From: Terriglobia bacterium
GTDB taxonomy: Bacteria > Acidobacteriota > Vicinamibacteria > Vicinamibacterales > CAVVIG01
NCBI GenBank assembly: GCA_020073005.1
Contig: JAIQFX010000003.1
Span: forward strand, 1-64,000
Length of the DNA: 64,000 nucleotides
Reading direction: 5' to 3'
Below the pieces are notes generated by a model, which saw nothing but the letters and a program-made list of their open reading frames with translations, was not told where the DNA came from and ran no database searches. Positions 43,145-52,312 of this stretch are shown piece by piece. The number at the start of each line of letters is the position of its first letter. Position 1 is the first letter of the stretch. Both the position numbers and the translations under genes were made by a program.

Positions 43145-44362
43145 ATGACCCATTACGGGCGCTCGCCCTGGCTCGATCAATTTCCGGCGTCACGCATGCC
43201 GTCCTACCCGCGCCACCGCGGATCGATGACGGCCGACGCGGTCGTCGTCGGCGGCGGGTTGACCGGCTGCGCGGCCGCGTACGCGCTGGCGGCAGCCGGC
43301 CTGCGCGTCGTGCTCCTCGAGGCGGCGCGCGTGGGGCATGGCAACACCGCGTTCTCGTCGGGCTGGATCTCCGAGGATCCCGGCGTCGCCTTCGGCGAGC
43401 TCGAATCGGCCATCGGACTCCGGGCCGCCCGCCATGCGTTTCACTCGTGGCGGCGCGCGGCGCTCGACTTCATCGCGCTCCTCAAGCGCCTCGACGTCAA
43501 GTGCCATCTCGAGGCGCGTACTGCCGTGACGCTCGCGCGGACGCTCGAACAGGCCGCACGGCTGACGCGAGATCGAAAGGCGCGGCTCGGCGCGGGTCTC
43601 GATGCCCCGATGCTGAACGCGCGCGCGATCTGGAACGACCTCGCGATCGACGCGACCGCCGGCCTGCGAAGCAAGGACGGCGCGACGATCGATCCGTATC
43701 GCGCCTGCCTCGGACTCGCCTCGGCCGCGGCGGAGCGCGGGGCCCTGCTCTTCGAGCGATCGGCGGCGCGGCGCATCCGCTTCAGCCGCAAGTCCGCCGA
43801 CGTCTTAACCGCGAACGGATCGATTCGCACGGCGCACGTCGTCATCGCCACCGCCGTGCCGACGCCGCTCTTCAAGGCGCTGCAGCGGCACTTCTGGTTT
43901 CGCACGAGCTACCTCGTCCTCAGCGAGCGCGTGCCGGCGAAGACGCGCGCGCTTCTCGGCAACCGCGCGACGATCGTCCGCGACACCGCCGTGCCCCCGC
44001 ACATCGTCCGCTGGGTCGGCGACGAACACGTGCTGGTGTGCGGCGCCGACGGCGAGGAAGCGCCGCCGCGGCGGCGCGACAAGATCATCGTCCAGCGGAC
44101 CGGGCAGCTCATGTACGAGCTGTCGACGCTGTATCCGGATGTCTCCGGTCTGCAACCCGCGTACGGCTGGGCCGCCGACTACGCGCGCACCGTCGACGGC
44201 TTGCCGTACATCGGTCCGCACCGCAACTACCCGCACCACCTGTTCGCATTCGGCGACGCCAGTCACAGCGCGACGGGCGCCTACCTCGCGAGCCGCATCC
44301 TTCTGCGACACTGCTCCGAGGAATTGGATTCCGCCGACGAAGCGTACAGTTTCAACCGCTGA
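43145..44362 (+). CDS. FAD-dependent oxidoreductase (DAO superfamily, glutamylputrescine-oxidase-like)
   Basis: A 405-residue flavoprotein. It starts MTHYGRSPWLDQFPASRMPSYPRHRG, a pattern seen in PuuB/GbuB-like oxidases, followed by the FAD motif AVVVGGGLTGCAAAYALAAAGLRVVLLEA (about 31-59) and the flavin-contact HGNTAFSSGWI. The C-terminal GLPYIGPHRNYPHHLFAFGDASHSATGAYLASRIL contains the second FAD loop. The usual GHG before the C-terminal FAD loop is SHSATG. Oxidation of an amine is the likely reaction; substrate open. ATG 43145 is used since it follows the -10-like box and matches the family N-terminus. Confidence 0.87.
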   Translation: MTHYGRSPWLDQFPASRMPSYPRHRGSMTADAVVVGGGLTGCAAAYALAAAGLRVVLLEAARVGHGNTAFSSGWISEDPGVAFGELESAIGLRAARHAFHSWRRAALDFIALLKRLDVKCHLEARTAVTLARTLEQAARLTRDRKARLGAGLDAPMLNARAIWNDLAIDATAGLRSKDGATIDPYRACLGLASAAAERGALLFERSAARRIRFSRKSADVLTANGSIRTAHVVIATAVPTPLFKALQRHFWFRTSYLVLSERVPAKTRALLGNRATIVRDTAVPPHIVRWVGDEHVLVCGADGEEAPPRRRDKIIVQRTGQLMYELSTLYPDVSGLQPAYGWAADYARTVDGLPYIGPHRNYPHHLFAFGDASHSATGAYLASRILLRHCSEELDSADEAYSFNR

Positions 44363-44380
44363 ACCCTGCACCAGCCCGGC

Positions 44381-44407
44381 TTGACGCGTGTAACCGCGTT
44401 GTATACT
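44381..44407 (+). promoter_or_regulatory. Promoter TTGACG-15-TATACT for the TonB receptor gene
   Basis: The best -35/-10 pair in the window; followed by a leader with an AAGGAG ribosome site (44428-44433) 10 nt before the ATG, i.e. a conventional strong promoter. Confidence 0.65.
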
Positions 44408-44443
44408 GCGATTTCCGACCATTAATTAAGGAGCTTTCCAACT

Positions 44444-47362
44444 ATGTTGCGTGCTCTTTCTTCCGCGGTGCTGTCGCTGCTGATGCTGACTGCGCCGGCG
44501 TTCGCGCAGTCACAGGCGGCCAACGGCGCCATCGAAGGCATCGTTTCGGACAGCCAGGGCGGCGTCCTGCCCGGCGTCACCGTCACTGTCACGAGCGTCG
44601 AGACGGGCATCGCCCGGACCGTCGTGACCAACGAGCGGGGTCTGTATCGCGCTCCACTTCTCCCGCTCGGCACCTATCGCGTCGTCGCGGAGTTGCAGGG
44701 CTTCAAGACGTACACGCAGACCGGCATCACCGTGTCGGTCGGCGCGACCGCCGTCGTCAACGTCACGATGGCCGTCGGCGCCGTCAGCGAGACGATCACC
44801 GTCAACGCCGACAGCCCGCTGGTGGACACGTCGCGGATTGACATCGGCCATACGATGAGCGATCTCGAGGTCCACAACCTGCCGCTCGTCGCGCGCAATC
44901 CGTACAACTTCGCGCTCGTGCAGCCGGGCGTCACCGGCTACGAGAACGTCGAGTTCGGCGTGCCGCGCCTGGCGGCCAACGGCGCCGCGATGCGCATCAA
45001 CTATCAGATCGACGGCAACACGAACACCGAGAAGGATCGCGCGGGTCTGCGGCTCCTCCCGATTTCGGAGACCGCGATTGCGGAAGTGAAAGTCGTGACC
45101 ACGGGATTCGCCCCCGAGTTCGGCCAGACGATGGGCATGGTCTACAACGCGATCACGCCGTCGGGCACGAACACGTTCAAGGGCGAAGGCAGCTATCTCT
45201 TCCGCCGCGATCCGTTCAGCGCGTTCCCGTTCTTCTTCGGCTGCGGCAGCACGACGCCGGCCGCGAACTGCCCGCCGCGCGCGGCCACCGCGGTCCTGCC
45301 GTCGACGAAGGTCGACACGGGTACGGCGGATCTTGGCGGACCGCTCGTCAGGAACAAGCTGTTCTTCTACGGCGGCTGGGAACAGACGCGCCGCGACCTG
45401 TCATCGGGCAGTCTCATCACCGTCGATCCCGGGATCGTCGCGCAGGTCGGCGTCAAGCCGCAGCCGTCGGCGGCGCCGAACGTCCAGACGGGGAAGTTCG
45501 CCATCGGCAAGGCTGACTACCAGATCAATGCGGATAACCGGCTGACCGCCCGATGGCTGCGCTTCCACAACGACGCGCCGTACAACAGCGGCGGCGGCAC
45601 GGCGACGCTCGAGCGCGCGACCGACTTCCTCGACGCGATGGACTCGACGGCCGGGCAGTTGGTGTCGTCGTTCGGCTCGAACAAACTGAACGAGCTCCGG
45701 TTCCAGTACGCGCACCGCCACCAGAGCTCCGTCGCCAACGCGGACTCGGGGACGGGTCCCGCGATCTCGATCGCGTCGCCGTCGATTTCGTTCGGCGGGC
45801 CGTGGTCCGGCACCGGCCAGGGCAACGCCGGCTTCGACTTCAAGCAGAACATCACGCAGTTCATCGACAACTTCACCTACATCCGGTCGGCGCACAGCTA
45901 CAAGTTCGGCCTCGACTGGCAGCACATCTACGACGAGCGCACCAACGCGCCGCAGTTCAGCTACACGTTCCCGACGATCGCCGCCTTCCTGGCGGCGAAG
46001 TCCGGCGCCGCGCCGCGCGGCTACACGACGATGTCGCAGATCACGGGCGACCCGACGTTCAACATGACGACGAACATCTACAGCGCGTTCGTCCAGGACG
46101 ACTGGCAGCTCACGTCGACGGTGAAGCTCCTCTACGGCATCCGGTACGACCTGTACGTGTATCCGCAGGGCATCGCGGACGCGCCGCTCGCGCAGACGCA
46201 CGCGTTCAATGTCGACAAGAACAACTTCGGACCGCGCGTGGGCGTGGCCTGGTCGCTCGACGCGCAGACCGTGGTGCGCGCGAGCACGGGGATCATGTAC
46301 GACCAGCCGATCCTCGGTCCGTACGAGCAGGCGCTGCAGCTGAGCGGGTCGCCGAAGTCGCCCGTGTACACGTACAGCGGCACGACCGTGGGCGCGCCCG
46401 CGTTTCCCGCCGGCGTGTCGACCGGCACGCTGGGCATCCAGTCGCCGTGGGCGGTCGATCAGGCGTTCGTGGCCGGGCACACCTGGCAGTCGAACGCGCA
46501 GATCGAGCGCGCGTTCGGCAAGGACATGACGGTGTCCGCGGGCTTCATGTACGCGAAGGGCAGCGACCTGCCTGTCGTCACCAACATCAACCCGATCAAT
46601 CCCATCGGGACGCTGGCCGACGGCCGGCCGATCTACAACACGACCGCCACCGCCGCGACGCGCCTCGACCCGCGCTTCAACCAGATCCAGGAAGTGCAGT
46701 CGATCGGCGACTCGACCTTCAAGTCGCTGACGGTCGGTCTCCAGAAGCGCCTGTCGCAGGGGCTGTCGGCCAACGTGCAGTACTCGCTCGCCAAGGGCGA
46801 GGACAACACGCCGCTGCTCACGCAGCTGACGGTGCAGTCCGAGTCGGGACGGTCCGATCCCAGCAACATCGATCGGGACCTCGGCCCGAATCCGCTCGAC
46901 ATGCGCCACAGCCTCAACGGCAACGTCGTCTACGTGTCGCACAACAGCTCGCCGAACGCCGTCGTGCGCCACCTGCTCGACGGCAACGAGATCGGCTTCC
47001 TGCTGCAGTTCAACAGCGGGTTGCCGCTCAACATTGCGGCGAACCGCGATCTGAACGGCGACGGCGTCAGCAGCGACCGGCCGCTGGGCATCGCCCGCAA
47101 CTCGATCTATCTGCCGGTGCGGAAGAACGTCGACATGCGCTACACGCGGTGGATTCCGATTCGCGGATCGGCGCGCGGAGAATTCATCGTCGAGCTCAAG
47201 AACGTCTTCAACACGGAGCAGCTGGCCGGCATCAACCTGACGACCGCGGTCGACGCCGCGGGCAATCCCGTCGCCGCGATTCCCACTGACCCGTACCAGT
47301 TCCCGAACCCGTCGGGGTACGAGCAGCGCAAGCTGCAGTTGGGCTTCAAGGTGAGGTTCTAA
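44444..47362 (+). CDS. TonB-dependent receptor with carboxypeptidase-regulatory-like domain (Oar-like)
   Basis: A 972-residue outer-membrane protein. Signal peptide 1-22 (ends AFAQ). Residues about 27-115 are a carboxypeptidase-D regulatory-like beta-sandwich (GAIEGIVSDSQGGVLPGVTVTVTSVETG..., GLYRAPLLPLGTYRVVAELQGFK). A plug-like region follows (RIDIGHTMSDLEVHNLPLVARNPYNFALVQPGVTG; PISETAIAEVKVVTTGFAPEFGQTMGMVYNAITPSGTN), then a long barrel ending in the terminal Phe972 (LQLGFKVRF). Such Oar-like proteins are expanded in Acidobacteriota and are thought to import carbohydrates or peptides. No SusD-like partner is adjacent. Strong promoter and ribosome site suggest high expression; a hairpin follows the stop. 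Confidence 0.93.
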   Translation: MLRALSSAVLSLLMLTAPAFAQSQAANGAIEGIVSDSQGGVLPGVTVTVTSVETGIARTVVTNERGLYRAPLLPLGTYRVVAELQGFKTYTQTGITVSVGATAVVNVTMAVGAVSETITVNADSPLVDTSRIDIGHTMSDLEVHNLPLVARNPYNFALVQPGVTGYENVEFGVPRLAANGAAMRINYQIDGNTNTEKDRAGLRLLPISETAIAEVKVVTTGFAPEFGQTMGMVYNAITPSGTNTFKGEGSYLFRRDPFSAFPFFFGCGSTTPAANCPPRAATAVLPSTKVDTGTADLGGPLVRNKLFFYGGWEQTRRDLSSGSLITVDPGIVAQVGVKPQPSAAPNVQTGKFAIGKADYQINADNRLTARWLRFHNDAPYNSGGGTATLERATDFLDAMDSTAGQLVSSFGSNKLNELRFQYAHRHQSSVANADSGTGPAISIASPSISFGGPWSGTGQGNAGFDFKQNITQFIDNFTYIRSAHSYKFGLDWQHIYDERTNAPQFSYTFPTIAAFLAAKSGAAPRGYTTMSQITGDPTFNMTTNIYSAFVQDDWQLTSTVKLLYGIRYDLYVYPQGIADAPLAQTHAFNVDKNNFGPRVGVAWSLDAQTVVRASTGIMYDQPILGPYEQALQLSGSPKSPVYTYSGTTVGAPAFPAGVSTGTLGIQSPWAVDQAFVAGHTWQSNAQIERAFGKDMTVSAGFMYAKGSDLPVVTNINPINPIGTLADGRPIYNTTATAATRLDPRFNQIQEVQSIGDSTFKSLTVGLQKRLSQGLSANVQYSLAKGEDNTPLLTQLTVQSESGRSDPSNIDRDLGPNPLDMRHSLNGNVVYVSHNSSPNAVVRHLLDGNEIGFLLQFNSGLPLNIAANRDLNGDGVSSDRPLGIARNSIYLPVRKNVDMRYTRWIPIRGSARGEFIVELKNVFNTEQLAGINLTTAVDAAGNPVAAIPTDPYQFPNPSGYEQRKLQLGFKVRF

Positions 47363-47377
47363 GAACGACGAAAGAGG

Positions 47378-47452
47378 GCGGGTAAGGCAGGTAGGGCGGG
47401 TAGGGAAGAGCGTTTTCCCCACCTGGCCCACCTGCCCCACCGGCCCCACACG
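47378..47452 (+). terminator. Phrase palindrome, possible terminator of the receptor gene
   Basis: gggcgggtaaggcaggtaggg words (47378-47409) pair with ccccacctggcccacctgcc words (47416-47448) around gagcgtttt; a strong hairpin 15 nt after the stop, without a T tract. The same words occur at 30190. Confidence 0.55.
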
Positions 47453-47479
47453 ACGCGACCCCACGACTGCGCCCGCTTG

Positions 47480-47485
47480 TAAGAT
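47480..47485 (+). promoter_or_regulatory. -10-like TAAGAT, likely leaderless promoter
   Basis: TAAGAT ends 6 nt before the ATG at 47492. Confidence 0.38.
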
Positions 47486-47491
47486 CACCTC

Positions 47492-50362
47492 ATGAGACGC
47501 CTCGCCCTCATCTCTGCCGCGGTCCTCATCACTCTCTCCACGATTCCTTCGGCCCAGATGCGCGTCGTGCCCATCGACGAGGAGCAGGGCCACGTCGCGC
47601 TCGGGCTGGCGCTGCGGCACCTGTCGAACACCGGCATCCTGCTGCACACGACCGCGCATCCCGACGACGAGAACAACGGGCTGCTCGTCTTGCTGAATCG
47701 CGGACAGGGCTATCGCACGGCGCTCGCGACGGCGACGCGCGGCAACGGCGGGCAGAACGAAATCGGTCCGGAGATCTTCGAGGCCCTCGGCGTCCTGCGC
47801 ACGCAGGAGCTCGCCGCGCTGCACCGCTTCGACGGCGCCGAGCAGTACTTCACGCGCGCGGTCGACTTCGGGTTCTCCTTCAGCCTCGACGAGACGTTCG
47901 AGAAGTGGGGCCGCGACGAAATCACGTCGGACTACGTCCGGTTGATCCGCATGATCCGGCCCGACGTCGTCATCGGCCTGCCGCCGGCCGGCGAAGGCGG
48001 CGGCCAGCATCACCAGGCGTCGTCGATCATCACGCGCGACGCGGTGAAGATCGCCGGCGACAAAACGAAGTACCCCGATCAGATCGAGGCCGGACTGCGT
48101 CCGTGGCAGCCGAAGAAGTTCTACTACCTCGCGGCGTTCGGATTCCCCGGCGAGGCGCCGGTGCAGGGACGCGCGCTGCGCATCAACCTCTCGGGCTACG
48201 ACACGCTGCTCGGAAAAACGTACCAGGAGATCGGCACCGAAGCGCGCAGCATGCACAAGTGCCAGGGGATGGCGCAGCTGCTGTCGCTGCCGGGACCCGC
48301 GACGACGATCTACAAGCTCGCCGAGACGACGATTCCCGGCCAGATGGATCGCGACGAGACGTCGCTCTTCGACGGCATCGACACGACGATCGCGGGGCTC
48401 GCGAAGTTCGCGGGCGCGCGGCCGCCGAAGGAGCTCGTCGACGGCCTCGCGCAGATCGCGGCGCAGGTGCAGGCGGCGCAGAAGCGATTCGACACGGAAT
48501 CGGATCAAGCCGCGCTGGCGCCGCTGGTCGCCGGCCTCCACGCCACGCGCGTGACGCGCGCGCAGCTGCGGACGCTGACGCTCGACGATCAGGCGCGCGC
48601 CGAGATCGGCTTCCGGCTGATCCAGAAAGAACGCGAGTTCCAGCAGGCGGCGCTCCTCGCCAACGGCGTGCGCGTCGAAGCGCTGGCCGACGATGGCATT
48701 GTCGTGCCGGGACAGACGGCGAAGGTCGACGTCATCGTCGCGAACCGCGGCGCGGCGGAGGTCAGCGTCAGGCAGGTCAAGTTCGACGGCTTCGACCCTT
48801 CGTCAGGCTCAGGGCAAGCGGGCGCAGTGTGCGAGCTGACGCCGTTCGCCGGCGCGTTTTTCTTCCCGGGCGCGCCGCGTCCGGCGCCGGCGCCGGCCGG
48901 ACCGCCCATGACGTCGGTGAAGAAGGATCAGGTCGCGCACTGCGAGCCGACGCTCGTGATTCCGCAGCACGCGCGCGTGAGCGAGCCGTACTGGCACCGC
49001 GAGGGCGAGGCGGGCCGCTACACGTTCGACGCGGACGCGCCGTTCGGCCGGCCCTTCCGCCCGACGGATTTCTACGTGCAGGCGACGTTCGCGTTCGCGA
49101 TTCCCGGCGGCACGGAGGAAGTGATCGACGGCCTTCCGGTTGAGCACCGCTACGAAGGAAATATCTTCAGCGGCGAGAAGCGTACGGAGTTGCTCGTCGT
49201 CCCGCCGTTCTCGGTGCGCGTGTCGCCGGAAGTCGCGATCGTCCCGGCGGCGTCCATTCGATCGACTCCGCCGCCGCCCGCGCCGGCTGCCGCCGGACGT
49301 GGTGGACGCGGTGCCGCACCCGCACCAGGCGGACGCGGCGGACGTGGCGCCGCGCCGGCTCCGGCCGCGCCCGCGCCGGACGGTCCACCGTCGGCCGACC
49401 GTGAGATCCGCGTGACCGTCGTCAACGACATGCCGGCCGCGGCCGACAGCGTCGTCAGGCTCGAGGCGCCGCAAGGCTGGACCGTGACGCCCGCTCAGCA
49501 GCCCGTGAAGTTCTCGCGGTCCGACGAGTCGCAGACGGTCCGCTTCCAGGTGAAACCTGCGCCGACCGCGATGGTGGGCGAATATCACGTTAAAGCCATT
49601 GTGTCGTCGGGCGGACAGACCTACGACCGCGGCTATCAGGTGATCGAGTACCCGCACATCCGCCGCGCGCACGTCTACGACGCCGCCGACACGAAGCTGA
49701 AGGTGATCGACGTCAGGACGCCGGCGAACATGACGATCGGCTACGTGATGGGCGTCGGCGATCAGGTGCCGCCCGCGATCGCGCAGCTCGGCATGAAAGT
49801 CGAGATGATCACGCCGGACGATCTCGCGTGGGGCAACCTGTCGCGGTTCGACGCGATCGTCACCGGCGTCCGTGCCTACGAGCGGCGCGACGACCTGCGC
49901 GCGAACAACAGCCGGCTGCTCGAGTACGTCTTCAACGGCGGCACGGCGATCGTGCAGTACAACAAGTTCGAGTTCAACGAGGCGCAGTACGGGCCGTACC
50001 CGGCCAAGGTCAGCTCGAACCGCGTCACCGACGAGCACGCGCCGGTGCAAGTGCTCGAGACGCGCGATCCGGTCTTCACGACGCCGAACGAAGTCGGCGA
50101 AGCGGCGTGGAAGAACTGGGTGCAGGAACGCGGGCTGTACTTCCTCGGCGAGAAGGACTCGCGCTACCGCGACCTGGTCGCGCTCGAGGATCCGTTCCCG
50201 TACAACAAGGGCGAGAAGACCGGCGCGCTGGTCGAAGCGATCTACGGCCGGGGCCGCTGGGTCTACGTCGGGCTCAACCTGTGGCGCCAGCTTCCGGTCG
50301 GCACCGACGGCGCGTATCAGTTGCTCGCCAATCTCCTGTCGCTGGGGAAGACGGCGAAATAG
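47492..50362 (+). CDS. Exported PIG-L/LmbE-family deacetylase, multidomain
   Basis: A 956-residue exported enzyme. Signal peptide 1-21. The LmbE-type zinc domain spans about 35-260, with the metal motif AHPDDE (55-60) and the later His pair in EGGGQHHQASS (about 166-176); family members remove N-acetyl groups from sugars. Residues about 400-750 contain beta-sandwich repeats (VPGQTAKVDVIVANRGAAEVSVRQV; REIRVTVVNDMPAAADSVVRLEAPQGW), as in NPCBM-associated or CARDB-like domains. They are joined by a linker of Pro/Ala and GGRGGRG repeats (about 589-633). A C-terminal glutamine-amidotransferase-like segment follows (FDAIVTGVRAYERRDDL..., GGTAIVQYN). Residues about 434-445 (DPSSGSGQA) come from an in-frame interspersed repeat. 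Confidence 0.9.
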   Translation: MRRLALISAAVLITLSTIPSAQMRVVPIDEEQGHVALGLALRHLSNTGILLHTTAHPDDENNGLLVLLNRGQGYRTALATATRGNGGQNEIGPEIFEALGVLRTQELAALHRFDGAEQYFTRAVDFGFSFSLDETFEKWGRDEITSDYVRLIRMIRPDVVIGLPPAGEGGGQHHQASSIITRDAVKIAGDKTKYPDQIEAGLRPWQPKKFYYLAAFGFPGEAPVQGRALRINLSGYDTLLGKTYQEIGTEARSMHKCQGMAQLLSLPGPATTIYKLAETTIPGQMDRDETSLFDGIDTTIAGLAKFAGARPPKELVDGLAQIAAQVQAAQKRFDTESDQAALAPLVAGLHATRVTRAQLRTLTLDDQARAEIGFRLIQKEREFQQAALLANGVRVEALADDGIVVPGQTAKVDVIVANRGAAEVSVRQVKFDGFDPSSGSGQAGAVCELTPFAGAFFFPGAPRPAPAPAGPPMTSVKKDQVAHCEPTLVIPQHARVSEPYWHREGEAGRYTFDADAPFGRPFRPTDFYVQATFAFAIPGGTEEVIDGLPVEHRYEGNIFSGEKRTELLVVPPFSVRVSPEVAIVPAASIRSTPPPPAPAAAGRGGRGAAPAPGGRGGRGAAPAPAAPAPDGPPSADREIRVTVVNDMPAAADSVVRLEAPQGWTVTPAQQPVKFSRSDESQTVRFQVKPAPTAMVGEYHVKAIVSSGGQTYDRGYQVIEYPHIRRAHVYDAADTKLKVIDVRTPANMTIGYVMGVGDQVPPAIAQLGMKVEMITPDDLAWGNLSRFDAIVTGVRAYERRDDLRANNSRLLEYVFNGGTAIVQYNKFEFNEAQYGPYPAKVSSNRVTDEHAPVQVLETRDPVFTTPNEVGEAAWKNWVQERGLYFLGEKDSRYRDLVALEDPFPYNKGEKTGALVEAIYGRGRWVYVGLNLWRQLPVGTDGAYQLLANLLSLGKTAK
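48790..48819 (+). repeat. In-frame interspersed repeat encoding DPSSGSGQA
   Basis: The sequence TTCGACCCTTCGTCAGGCTC continues AGGGCAAGC inside the LmbE-type gene, between two beta-strand segments; its first 14 nt also occur at 24250-24263. I recognise the phrase as an interspersed repeat type, but that is from memory, not a search. Confidence 0.5.
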
Positions 50363-50437
50363 ATTTCAGATTTTAGAGTTCAGATTTCAGATTAGAATCC
50401 CGCAATCAATCTGAACTCTGAATTCTGAAATCTGAAT
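50363..50437. repeat. Phrase palindrome (cagattttagagttcagatt / aatctgaactctgaattctg)
   Basis: Left arm 50367-50394 and right arm 50407-50435 are imperfect reverse complements of iterated ttcagatt-like words around agaatcccgcaatc; it fills the gap before the acyl-CoA ligase gene and is far more AT-rich than its flanks. Confidence 0.8.
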
Positions 50438-50441
50438 TCTC

Positions 50442-52013
50442 ATGGAAGTTCCCCTCACCCCGCTTGAGTTCGCCCGGCGGACGCGCGCGCTCTATCCGGA
50501 CCGCGAGGCGCTCGTCGACGGCGCGCTGCGGCTGACCTACGCGCAATTCTTCGATCGGTGCGATCGGTGGTCCGCCGCGCTGCAGACACTCGGCGTCACG
50601 GCGGGCGACCGCGTCGCCTGCATCGCGCCGAACACGCACGCGCAGCTCGAGTCGTTCTACGGCGTGCCGCAGACGGGCGCCGTGCTCGTCCCGATCAACT
50701 ACCGCCTGAGCCACGACGAGATCGCGTACATCATCGCGCACTCGGGATCGACCGTTGTCTGCGCGCACGAGGATTATCTCGAGACCGTCGATCGCGTGCG
50801 CGATCAGATCCCCGGCGTCCGCCATTTCGTCGCGCTCGAAGGAAAACAGGACCGCTGGCTCGACTACGAGTCGCTGATCGCCGGCGCGGCGGCGGAGTTC
50901 GCGCGGCCGCCGATCGATGAAACCGATCTGCTGACGATCAACTACACGTCGGGCACGACGTCGCGTCCCAAGGGCGTGATGATCACGCACCGCAACGCGT
51001 ACATCAACACCGTCGGCACGCTTCTGCACGTGCCGATGGGCCTGGCCGACCGGTACCTGTGGACGCTGCCGATGTTTCACGCCAACGGCTGGACGTTCAC
51101 GTGGACCGTGACCGCCGTCGGCGCCGCCCACGTCTGCCTGCGGAAAGTCGATCCGGTGAAAGTGTTCGAACTGATCAAGGCCGAGCGCATTTCGCTGCTG
51201 TGCGCGGCGCCGACCGTGCTCATCGGCGTGGCCAACGCGCCGGCCGAGGCGCGCGCGGGCGCGCCGAAGGGCGTGCGCGTGGTGACGGCCGGAGCGCCGC
51301 CGGCCGCCGCGACGATCGAGCGGATCGAGGGCGAGCTCGGCTGGACGATCACGCACGTCTACGGGCTGACGGAAACCGCGCCGTTCATCACGGTCTGCGA
51401 GCCGCGGCCGGAGCACGACGCGCTGACGCCATCGGAACGCGCCGTGATCAAGGCGCGGCAGGGCGTCGAGCTGATCACGTCCGGCGATCTGCGCGTCGTC
51501 GACGAGGCGATGAAAGACGTTCCCCACGACGGTGCGACCGTCGGCGAGATCGTCGTCCGCGGCAACGTCGTCATGAAGGGGTACTACAACGATCCAGACG
51601 CGACGGCGCAGGCGCTGCGCGGCGGCTATTTCCACAGCGGCGACGCCGCGGTCGTGCACCCCGACGGTTACGTCGACATCCGCGATCGGCTGAAGGACGT
51701 CATCATCAGCGGCGGCGAGAACATCTCGTCGGTCGAAGTCGAGGGCCTGCTGTTGCGGAATCCCGCGGTGCAGGAAGCGGCGGTCGTCGGTCTGCCGGAT
51801 GCGAAGTGGGGCGAAGCGCCGCATGCGTTCGTCGTCTTGAAGCCGGGCGCCACCGCGACGCCGGAGGAACTGCGCGCCTTCGTCCGCGAGCACCTCGCGC
51901 ATTTCAAGTGTCCGCACGCGTTCAATTTCGTGACGGAGCTCCCGAAGACCGCGACGGGAAAGATTCAGAAGTTCGTCCTGCGCGGCCGCCGCTCGGCGAT
52001 TTCAGCCCAGTAG
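50442..52013 (+). CDS. AMP-forming acyl-CoA synthetase (long/medium-chain fatty acid ligase)
   Basis: A 523-residue adenylate-forming enzyme that activates a carboxylic acid with ATP and CoA. P-loop-like motif YTSGTTSRPKGVMITHRN (about 167-184), YGLTETAPF (306-314), YFHSGDAAVVHPDGYVDIRDRLKDVIISGGENISSVEVE (hinge and A8 motif), and the C-terminal lysine in PKTATGKIQKFVLR (P-loop lysine of the thioesterifying conformation). It resembles fatty-acyl or aromatic-acyl-CoA ligases of the FadD13/AlkK type. The last codons (LRGRRSAISAQ, then TAG) lie in a segment that is repeated at 53605-53643, and the TAG belongs to TAG-headed element copy g. Confidence 0.94.
   Translation: MEVPLTPLEFARRTRALYPDREALVDGALRLTYAQFFDRCDRWSAALQTLGVTAGDRVACIAPNTHAQLESFYGVPQTGAVLVPINYRLSHDEIAYIIAHSGSTVVCAHEDYLETVDRVRDQIPGVRHFVALEGKQDRWLDYESLIAGAAAEFARPPIDETDLLTINYTSGTTSRPKGVMITHRNAYINTVGTLLHVPMGLADRYLWTLPMFHANGWTFTWTVTAVGAAHVCLRKVDPVKVFELIKAERISLLCAAPTVLIGVANAPAEARAGAPKGVRVVTAGAPPAAATIERIEGELGWTITHVYGLTETAPFITVCEPRPEHDALTPSERAVIKARQGVELITSGDLRVVDEAMKDVPHDGATVGEIVVRGNVVMKGYYNDPDATAQALRGGYFHSGDAAVVHPDGYVDIRDRLKDVIISGGENISSVEVEGLLLRNPAVQEAAVVGLPDAKWGEAPHAFVVLKPGATATPEELRAFVREHLAHFKCPHAFNFVTELPKTATGKIQKFVLRGRRSAISAQ
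51977..52013 (+). repeat. Ligase 3' end, first copy of duplicated junction
   Basis: 37 nt that recur at 53605-53643 with only a few differences (24 consecutive identical bases in GCGCGGCCGCCGCTCGGCGA and on). Confidence 0.85.
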
Positions 52014-52033
52014 AGCCCGCCTTCAGGCGGACC
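52011..52033 (+). repeat. TAG-headed palindromic element, copy g (supplies a stop codon)
   Basis: TAGAGCCCGCCTTCAGGCGG then ACC; its TAG is the stop codon of the acyl-CoA ligase. Confidence 0.82.
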
Positions 52034-52049
52034 TGTCGTCGCAGGAGAC

Positions 52050-52226
52050 TCAGCTTGGCAAGTGCGTCGTCAGCGGGGTCGCGTCCGGCGTCCGGGCGAC
52101 GGCTCGCGTGGTCAACACGTCCTCCAGCGATGGCGCTGTCGATCCAGCCAGCACGTCGATCGCGAACGAACCTGGTGGCTCGAGAACCGAGACCGCAACG
52201 AACTGTTCGCGACCCAACTCGAGCAC
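52050..52226 (-). CDS. Possible small ORF of 58 residues
   Basis: Minus-strand frame with strong third-position GC and protein-like composition (VLELGREQFVAVSVLEPPGS, then FAIDVLAGSTAPSLEDVLTTRAVARTPDATPLTTHLPS). GTG at 52226 follows GGGAGAG at a plausible distance. It lies directly after the RNase-H-like gene on the same strand. It could also be the tail of a frameshifted gene, because the frame stays protein-like upstream of the GTG. Function unknown. Confidence 0.35.
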   Translation of the reverse strand: MLELGREQFVAVSVLEPPGSFAIDVLAGSTAPSLEDVLTTRAVARTPDATPLTTHLPS

Positions 52227-52312
52227 GCCGCTAAAATACTCTCCCTTTTGCCGGGATTCGGCACGATCTACCCTGAGACCGACGTGGCGGATCGTCGGCC
52301 GACAGCGGCATG

